Positions 15,219 through 19,948 of a DNA stretch of 19,948 nt are shown here, one piece after another. A model generated the notes under the pieces. The model was not told the DNA's origin, did not search any database, and saw only the letters and a list, made by a program, of their open reading frames with translations. A program made the position numbers and the translations under genes. The stretch's first letter is position 1. Each line of letters starts with the position of its first letter. Source of the DNA: CAWEPK01 sp049521495 (GTDB lineage Bacteria > Desulfobacterota > Syntrophorhabdia > Syntrophorhabdales > WCHB1-27); NCBI GenBank assembly GCA_049521495.1, contig JBEKOT010000032.1, positions 1 through 19,948 on the forward strand, read 5' to 3'.

Positions 15219-15878
15219 TTAAAGTCCTGCAGTCAACCCCTTTACCAGATACGGCACCTCGACCCTCCTGGTGGGCGCGAGTATCCTGCTCTGGTAATCC
15301 ATCACGTATTTCGATTTGAGGGTCCGCGTGAGTTTTCGGTACTCGTCTGCGGCGATCGAGGTGGCGATCTCTTCTATCTTCGGACTCGTGCCTTCGACAA
15401 GGATAAACGGTCCGGAACCGACCACCACCTTCCACACGTTCGTTATTTTTATGCCCAGTTTTTCCACCTTGGGGATGAACTCCTCCTCCAGGAACTTCCG
15501 GTATGCTTTTTCCATGCCCGGAATGATATTGAAATACTGGTTGAATTTCCATACCCCCATCTGTACCTCGTACCTATCGACCCTGGTAGGGCCGTACGGC
15601 CTGTAAAGTCTGCTCGAATAATTCCTGATAAGAGGGAAGAGCTCCTCCATAAGATCGCTATACTCCTGCGATGTCACGGCCTTTTGAAAGGCTGCATTAT
15701 GGTCCGTCGTGGACACGCTTATGATACGGGGGCCTGCGCCGACCACGACATAGTACGCTCCAACGATCCTTAGCCCCGTTTTTTCAACCGCAGGAATGTA
15801 TCTGCCGAGAATGAATTTCTCGTATTCCTTCTCCTTGTTCTCGACCACGTCCCAGTAATGCGTAAAGAGTATTGCCAT
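15219..15878 (-). CDS. Tandem dimeric alpha/beta-barrel protein (two ferredoxin-like halves), function unknown
   Basis: A 219-residue protein with an internal duplication. Residues 20-58 (YEKFILGRYIPAVEK... then YYVVVGAGPRII) match residues 126-164 (YRKFLEEEFIPKVEK... then WKVVVGSGPFIL), and YSDLMEEL...SRLYRP matches YRKLTRTL...SRILAP. Each half fits a ferredoxin-like alpha+beta fold of the dimeric-barrel (ABM/NIPSNAP-like) group, so one chain could form a barrel by itself. There is no signal peptide or membrane segment. The ATG at 15878 has AGGAGGGGG just upstream and lies 10 nt after the stop of the ABM-type gene, so both are co-translated. It could bind substrate or act as an accessory subunit of the kinase. 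No catalytic residues can be assigned. Confidence 0.7.
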   Translation of the reverse strand: MAILFTHYWDVVENKEKEYEKFILGRYIPAVEKTGLRIVGAYYVVVGAGPRIISVSTTDHNAAFQKAVTSQEYSDLMEELFPLIRNYSSRLYRPYGPTRVDRYEVQMGVWKFNQYFNIIPGMEKAYRKFLEEEFIPKVEKLGIKITNVWKVVVGSGPFILVEGTSPKIEEIATSIAADEYRKLTRTLKSKYVMDYQSRILAPTRRVEVPYLVKGLTAGL

Positions 15879-15888
15879 GGCCCCCCTC

Positions 15889-16209
15889 CTAGAAGATCCT
15901 CAGGATCATGGGTTCGGAGCTGGCCGTTACCTCGTACGACTTGAGTGCCGGGGTGCCGGCGAACAGCTTTTCGAATCTGCCCACGATCTTCTGATAGTCG
16001 CCGCTCTTTTCATAGGCTTCCAGGTCCCCTTTGGTGTCCCAGGCCGTGATCGAGATGCCCTCCTCCGGATTTTCCATGTTTTCGAAGAGGTGGACGAAGC
16101 GGATGCCCTTGTGGTTCGCATGGGCGGGGATCACCTCGTTCACGTAGTGATTGCGCAGTTCCTCCATCTTTCCCTGCAATACCTTGAAAAAAGTCATTCT
16201 TACGTACAT
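15889..16209 (-). CDS. ABM-type dimeric alpha/beta-barrel protein
   Basis: A 106-residue protein with the antibiotic-biosynthesis-monooxygenase-like (ABM) fold: MYVRMTFFKVLQGKMEEL strand-helix start, the HANHKGIRFVHLFENM core, ISITAWDTKGDLEAYEKS, and LKSYEV as the last strand. Such proteins form homodimeric barrels and act as small monooxygenases, isomerases or binding proteins; an oxygen-dependent role is unlikely given the anaerobic genes nearby. The ATG at 16209 has AGGAGG 5 nt upstream. It follows the ATP-binding kinase subunit gene by 9 nt and precedes the tandem barrel gene by 10 nt, so it belongs to the kinase operon. Function unknown. Confidence 0.75.
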   Translation of the reverse strand: MYVRMTFFKVLQGKMEELRNHYVNEVIPAHANHKGIRFVHLFENMENPEEGISITAWDTKGDLEAYEKSGDYQKIVGRFEKLFAGTPALKSYEVTASSEPMILRIF

Positions 16210-16218
16210 GTGGACCTC

Positions 16219-17262
16219 CTACTTTCGGAAGAGTTGGAGCATCAGATCGATCACGTACTGCTCGTCCGTATTCGTTTCTTTTTTGGCGTATTTCGCTCCT
16301 CTGGCCTGAACCCAGAAAATGTTCTCCGGAAAAGCGAATCGTTTGTCCACTACCCATTCCATGTCCTGCGGGTTGCCGAAATGGCGTTCGACATCTTTCG
16401 CGATCTTCACGATCTCGAGTATTTCCCTGTCTTCTACGCAGGGCGTCTGCCTTAGCTCTTGAGGCACCTCGCAGAGCACCGTGCCTTTCTCGCCGTAAAC
16501 GACCATCTTTGTCTTCTGTCCGATGGACCGCGATTCTATGGCCATCTCCTCCTTGTGAATCACGAAGGAGTCCGGGGTGACCTCCCCGCTGACCACGCTC
16601 TCGCCGAGCCCGAAGTTGCCTTCCAGTATCGCCCTGCCCATGTCGCCCGTGTTGGGGAGCAGCGTAAGAATGACCCCTGCGCTCTTCGCCTCGATCATCA
16701 TGATGACGGCGATACCGATAGGCGCCCAGGAGACCGGCATTTTGTTGTGGAGCCTGAAGGCGATTGCCCTGGTCGTAAAGGCGCTGCCCCATACCTTCTT
16801 TACGTGCTCGATGATCGCGTCCTCTCCTTGCACGTTAAGATAGGTCTCCATCTGGCCGGGCATGCTGACCGCTCCACTGGAGCGGACGGCGCACGGGACC
16901 TCCCGGATCCCGACCTCTTTCTCCAGGCGCCGGTAAAAACTCGTGATGGGCTCACCGAGGGCAGGCGGCATGGACGCGCTTTCGATCACGTCCCTTATCC
17001 GCCTGCTCACCTCCATGACCCGGTCCACGTCCTGGTCCAAGTCGACTCCACTGGCCAGTCCCTCATCGACTATCCGGCCCACCTCGTTCTTGAGGCCGGT
17101 GGCATCCATGAAATGCTCGTACGCCTTCACGGAAAGGGCAAAGCCCTTCGGCACACGCAGGCCCAGTTTTGTCAGCTCTCCCAGATTGGCGCACTTCTTG
17201 CCCACGAGGTCGTTATATTCCTTAGAAAGCTCGTCTAGCCAGTAAATTTCCTTGACTTCCAT
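16219..17262 (-). CDS. PEP-synthase/PPDK-type ATP-binding subunit (phenylphosphate synthase beta-like)
   Basis: A 347-residue protein that is only the ATP-grasp nucleotide-binding domain of PEP synthase or PPDK. It shows GKKCANLGELTKLGLRVPKGF (21-41) with the Lys used for phosphate contact, VRSSGAVSMPGQMETYLNV (127-143), NFGLGESVVSGEVTPDSF (216-233) and FWVQARG near the end. The full enzymes are 800-900 residues; here the mobile His domain is a separate upstream gene and no PEP-binding domain exists. This split is known from phenylphosphate synthase of Thauera, where ATP phosphorylates a His that then phosphorylates phenol. The ATG at 17262 has GGGGGA upstream. Substrate identity is not shown by the sequence. 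Confidence 0.85.
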   Translation of the reverse strand: MEVKEIYWLDELSKEYNDLVGKKCANLGELTKLGLRVPKGFALSVKAYEHFMDATGLKNEVGRIVDEGLASGVDLDQDVDRVMEVSRRIRDVIESASMPPALGEPITSFYRRLEKEVGIREVPCAVRSSGAVSMPGQMETYLNVQGEDAIIEHVKKVWGSAFTTRAIAFRLHNKMPVSWAPIGIAVIMMIEAKSAGVILTLLPNTGDMGRAILEGNFGLGESVVSGEVTPDSFVIHKEEMAIESRSIGQKTKMVVYGEKGTVLCEVPQELRQTPCVEDREILEIVKIAKDVERHFGNPQDMEWVVDKRFAFPENIFWVQARGAKYAKKETNTDEQYVIDLMLQLFRK

Positions 17263-17287
17263 GGCGTATCCCCCGGCTGTAAAGCCA

Positions 17288-18973
17288 TTATGCGTTCAAA
17301 ATAAAGACCGTTCCCATATTCGCGTCGAGTCTGACCTTCATACCGTCTTTCAGGACCTTGGTGCCCTCGAAGACGTTCATCACGACCGGGATACCGTATT
17401 CCCTGCCGACGATCGCCGCATGGGACAGGCTTGCGCCGCGGTCCACGATGACGCCGCCCAGGAGCGTGAAGACAGGCGTCCAGCTCGGAGACGTTGTAGG
17501 CGCCACGAGAATGTCCCCTTTCTCGATCTTCGACAGCTCGCTTTCCGTCCAGACGACCTTGACAGGCCCTTCATAGACGCCGGGCGAGCCGCACACGCCG
17601 TAGAGGTCTGCCTTGAGCTCGGGACGGGCGACGGGCATGGTGCCTACGACCACCTTCAGGGCGATGGGGTCGAGAGACTCGACGAGTCCCTTCATCGCCT
17701 CCTCGATGGAGAAGCCTTCCTTCATTATCATGGGCACGTTGCCCCGCTCGCACCAGCCCTTCCAGTCTGCCTTCCTGCGCTCGACGAGAGACCGCAGGTT
17801 GAACATACCCGGGTTGATGCCCACCTTCCTCACCTCATCCGGGATGAGGAAGAAAATGTCCTCGGCGCTATCGATGGTGCCTTCTTTGGCGAAGCGCCTC
17901 CCCATGCCGAGGGCGGTCCGCCTGATCATTGCGTGGGCGTAAAGATCGAGGTAATGGTTGTGCTCCTCGCTGAACCAGGCGCTGTTCTGGGCGAGAGTGA
18001 GGATCATCTTGAACCAGCTCCTCTGCTCGGGGGCTATCTTCTCGAGGACCTCTTTTTCGGTTGCCATCCTTTCGGCCTCGTGCTTCTTTCTTTCTTCATC
18101 GAGATTGTAGTCGATGCCTTTTTCAAGGCCCATCTTGATGATGTTGAAGGCAGGCGTAGGATCTTCCAGCCACGTGGGCACGTTGATCTCCGCCATCCTC
18201 TCGAGCCTCCACCCCGCTTCCTTCTCCATGAAGTCGTCGAATAGCTTCAGAAACTCCGTTCCCCTCGGAGCGGACTGGAGCACGCTCCTCATGTCGGAGA
18301 CGGAGTTTTTGAGGAACAGGTCCTTTAGTCCCAAAGTCTGGGCCTGCTTGGCAAGATCGAAGAGACCCTTGTCGACCTGGAAGCTCTTGTTGTCGAAGCC
18401 GCTTGTCAGCTTGTGGAACTGCGGGCTCGTGTCGTCGATGCCGAGGAGCTGTCTCGTCATCTGCTCGAAGAGCACGAAGGCGGTATAGACGCCGTACATC
18501 ATGTACATGTGGATTTCCCACATCCGCCTGCACGTATTGATCGTTTCCTCGAAGGTCTCCAGAAGCTCGATGTTCGTTGCCTTGTCGAGGTCTACGGCTT
18601 TTATCTTTTCATATCGGCCGAGCATCTCCTTTACGAAACCGTTCCACAAGCCCTGAAAATCGTCGATAAAGGGCTTGATGGCCACCCTGAAGCGCTCTTC
18701 CCTCGCCTTTCTCTCGTTAGGGTCCTTCACGATCAGCAATGCCAGATAGCCTGCACCGTCCTTGAACCGCCAGTCCCACCCTTTTACGGTCGGCAGAGAG
18801 AGCTTCTCCGCCCCGTACTGCATCCCGTGCCGGCAGAAATTGATCCAGAACCAGCCGAACATAGGCGTCCATGGCGGCACGGAATGGGTCGCGTCCTGGA
18901 ACCAGCACGGCGAAACCTCAAAGTCCACAGCCTCATCGAACTCCAGACCCGGAACACAATCGTACATCTTCAT
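17288..18973 (-). CDS. PEP-synthase-like mobile phospho-His subunit (phenylphosphate synthase alpha-like)
   Basis: A 561-residue protein. The C-terminal part is the PEP-utilising mobile domain: GDILVAPTTSPSWTPVF, then GGVIVDRGASLSHAAIVGRE with phospho-acceptor H518, and GIPVVMN. The N-terminal 420 or so residues are mostly helical, with aromatic-rich segments (CWFQDATHSVPPWTPMFGWF, KGWDWRFKDGAG) and no PEP-binding domain; this part probably binds the phosphate acceptor. The same layout is found in the alpha subunit of phenylphosphate synthase. The ATG at 18973 was chosen because GGGGGG lies 7 nt upstream; the open frame reaches 19024. The ATP-binding subunit follows after 25 nt. No phenylphosphate carboxylase genes (UbiD-like) are in the window, so phenol itself is uncertain as substrate. 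Confidence 0.82.
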   Translation of the reverse strand: MKMYDCVPGLEFDEAVDFEVSPCWFQDATHSVPPWTPMFGWFWINFCRHGMQYGAEKLSLPTVKGWDWRFKDGAGYLALLIVKDPNERKAREERFRVAIKPFIDDFQGLWNGFVKEMLGRYEKIKAVDLDKATNIELLETFEETINTCRRMWEIHMYMMYGVYTAFVLFEQMTRQLLGIDDTSPQFHKLTSGFDNKSFQVDKGLFDLAKQAQTLGLKDLFLKNSVSDMRSVLQSAPRGTEFLKLFDDFMEKEAGWRLERMAEINVPTWLEDPTPAFNIIKMGLEKGIDYNLDEERKKHEAERMATEKEVLEKIAPEQRSWFKMILTLAQNSAWFSEEHNHYLDLYAHAMIRRTALGMGRRFAKEGTIDSAEDIFFLIPDEVRKVGINPGMFNLRSLVERRKADWKGWCERGNVPMIMKEGFSIEEAMKGLVESLDPIALKVVVGTMPVARPELKADLYGVCGSPGVYEGPVKVVWTESELSKIEKGDILVAPTTSPSWTPVFTLLGGVIVDRGASLSHAAIVGREYGIPVVMNVFEGTKVLKDGMKVRLDANMGTVFILNA

Positions 18974-18987
18974 AATCATTCCCCCCT

Positions 18988-19011
18988 TTTGGTTTTTGTG
19001 TAACAACCAAA
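18988..19011. repeat. A/T-rich hairpin upstream of the kinase alpha-subunit gene
   Basis: Minus-strand TTTGGTT and AACCAAA form a perfect 7-bp stem around a 10-nt loop, immediately before the GGGGGG ribosome-binding site of the gene at 18973. It could affect translation initiation or be a processing site. The surrounding 84-bp gap (18974-19057) holds no other clear signal. Confidence 0.3.
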
Positions 19012-19057
19012 CAGCCCTCAGCAAGAACCATTTTTCCGCTGAAGCCGAAAGCCATAT

Positions 19058-19777
19058 TTAATGCATTGCCCTTCCGCCATCGACAAGGATGGTCTGGCCC
19101 GTTATGAAATCTGCGGCGTCTGAGGCCAGGAATACCGTGGCCCCCACGATATCCTCCGCAGTCCCAAGCCTTTTGAGCGGGGTTCTGGATGTGTCGTATT
19201 TCTTCACATCCGCGATCGTTCTGCTCGCCTCCGTATCGGTATAGCCGGGCGCCACCGCGTTGACGGTGATATTGTCCGGCCCGAGCTCTGCCGCAAGGGC
19301 CCGGGTCAGGCCGACAACGCCGCCCTTCGAGGCGACATAGTGAACAAAGCCGTTAGAACCCGTGAAGAATACCTCGGACGTCAGCATGACGATCTTCCCT
19401 TTTCCCTGCGCCTTCATATAGGGATAGACGGCCTGCGTGCAGAGCCACGGCCCCTTCACGTTGATGCCCATCATGAGGTCCCATTCCTCCACCGAGATCT
19501 GCGTGAAAGGCCTCCGCTCTACGCCGAAGTAATAGGCGGCGTTATTGACGAGAATATCTATTTTTCCGAATTTCTTCACTGTCTCGTCGGCCATCCTCTT
19601 TACATCGTCGAAGCCTTTTGCAGTTATCTCCTCCGTGGCCTTCTTGAGGCCTTCCAGGTCTTTCCTTGTAACAAGAACTAGTTTCGCGCCTTCTTCAGCG
19701 AACCCGACGGCAAAAGCCTTGCCGAGGCCCTTTGCCGCTCCCGTGATAATGGCGACTTTTTCTTCCAGATGTTTCAT
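19058..19777 (-). CDS. SDR-family NAD(P)-dependent oxidoreductase with shortened nucleotide-binding region
   Basis: A 239-residue classical short-chain dehydrogenase. It has TGAAKGLG (12-19), NNAA (78-81), N106, S134 in LTSEV and the catalytic YVASK (Y147, K151), then NAVAPGYTDTE and a C-terminal TGQTILVDGG. Between EEITAKG and FDDVKRM the usual strand with the ALAVxxDV pattern (about 12 residues, including the Asp that normally contacts adenine) is missing, while the frame is kept. Relatives are about 250 residues. The ATG at 19777 has GGAAGGAGC upstream. Its stop lies 84 bp before the kinase subunit start. It probably oxidises or reduces an alcohol/ketone intermediate; the coenzyme is not clear from the loop after strand 2 (LVTRKD, with Arg suggesting NADP but not decisive). 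Confidence 0.88.
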   Translation of the reverse strand: MKHLEEKVAIITGAAKGLGKAFAVGFAEEGAKLVLVTRKDLEGLKKATEEITAKGFDDVKRMADETVKKFGKIDILVNNAAYYFGVERRPFTQISVEEWDLMMGINVKGPWLCTQAVYPYMKAQGKGKIVMLTSEVFFTGSNGFVHYVASKGGVVGLTRALAAELGPDNITVNAVAPGYTDTEASRTIADVKKYDTSRTPLKRLGTAEDIVGATVFLASDAADFITGQTILVDGGRAMH

Positions 19778-19814
19778 GACTTGCGCTCCTTCCGAGATGC
19801 CGGCAGCCAGGACA

Positions 19815-19948
19815 TCAAGCAGCCCTCACTACAAAGCCTCCCTTGTCTGTTCCCGTATGTCTCGCCAGGGGATTGCACTTGATCTTCAAGAGATAGATCG
19901 CCCTTTTGCCGAAGGTCTCGTCTTTCAGGGATTCATAGCTTCCGGTCC
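19815..19948 (-). CDS. C-terminal end of an unidentified gene (5' end outside the window)
   Basis: Minus-strand frame open to the window edge, ending with stop TGA at 19817-19815. The visible 44 codons read ...YESLKDETFGKRAIYLLK and end NPLARHTGTDKGGFVVRAA. It is followed after 37 nt by the SDR start, so it probably belongs to the same operon. I do not recognise the family from this fragment; the composition (charged, no hydrophobic run) suggests a soluble protein end. It is short, so the call rests on the open frame and on spacing only. Confidence 0.5.
   Translation of the reverse strand, partial: TGSYESLKDETFGKRAIYLLKIKCNPLARHTGTDKGGFVVRAA

Noticed and set aside
15220..15236. TTGACT on the minus strand (15236-15231) as a -35 element for the redox operon
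   Set aside because: No acceptable -10 sequence lies 16-18 nt downstream.
17252..18244. Plus-strand open frame of 330 codons opposite the kinase alpha subunit
   Set aside because: His/Asp-rich low-information translation, antisense to a clear phospho-His domain gene.
15219..19948. Complete phenol carboxylation (phenylphosphate carboxylase) operon
   Set aside because: No UbiD-like or other carboxylase subunits are present in the window; only the kinase-like part is supported.

Overview
The window reads as a chromosomal stretch from a strictly anaerobic, GC-rich bacterium. Heterodisulfide-reductase modules, an MvhD protein, a tungsten-type aldehyde ferredoxin oxidoreductase (AOR) and a phenylphosphate-synthase-like kinase point to Desulfobacterota/Deltaproteobacteria-type or syntrophic aromatic degraders. 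This is an inference from gene content only. No rRNA, tRNA, CRISPR array, IS element or integrase was seen. Gaps are short; the longest (184 bp, 4934-5117) holds a promoter-like sequence and a foldable leader.

Left part, plus strand (1-2223): the end of modA, modB and modC, a molybdate/tungstate ABC importer. modB appears broken: after the TQTIP segment its reading frame is lost, and the expected C-terminal helix continues in another frame, as if about 28 codons plus a non-multiple of three were deleted. A hairpin separates modC from the convergent genes.

Minus strand, 2265-4933: a four-gene cassette of a CMD/AhpD-like protein, an ArsS-type radical SAM protein and two sugar-nucleotide-type transferases of the rSAM/selenodomain-associated families. 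The genes are joined by ATGA overlaps or 1-nt spacing. A sigma70-like promoter lies 140 bp upstream.

Minus strand, 5118-15133: a redox operon, in order of transcription UPF0261 (Tm-1-like), HdrD-like, a 1028-residue double HdrA, MvhD, AOR, polyferredoxin, a transglutaminase-like protein and a second UPF0261 protein. The middle five resemble BamD-E-F-B-C of the class II benzoyl-CoA reductase complex: a tungsten enzyme joined to an HdrA-centred flavin-based electron-bifurcation machine. NADH-dehydrogenase-like partners (BamGHI) are absent here.

Minus strand, 15219-19948: the end of an unidentified gene, an SDR oxidoreductase, a two-subunit PEP-synthase-like phosphotransferase (ATP-binding and mobile-His parts on separate proteins, no PEP-binding domain, as in phenylphosphate synthase), an ABM-type single barrel protein and a tandem-duplicated barrel protein. 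The genes from 19948 down to 5118 run in one direction and may form one pathway: ATP-dependent phosphorylation of a hydroxylated (perhaps aromatic) substrate, oxidoreduction by the SDR, and low-potential chemistry by the AOR/Hdr module. The substrate cannot be read from the sequence.
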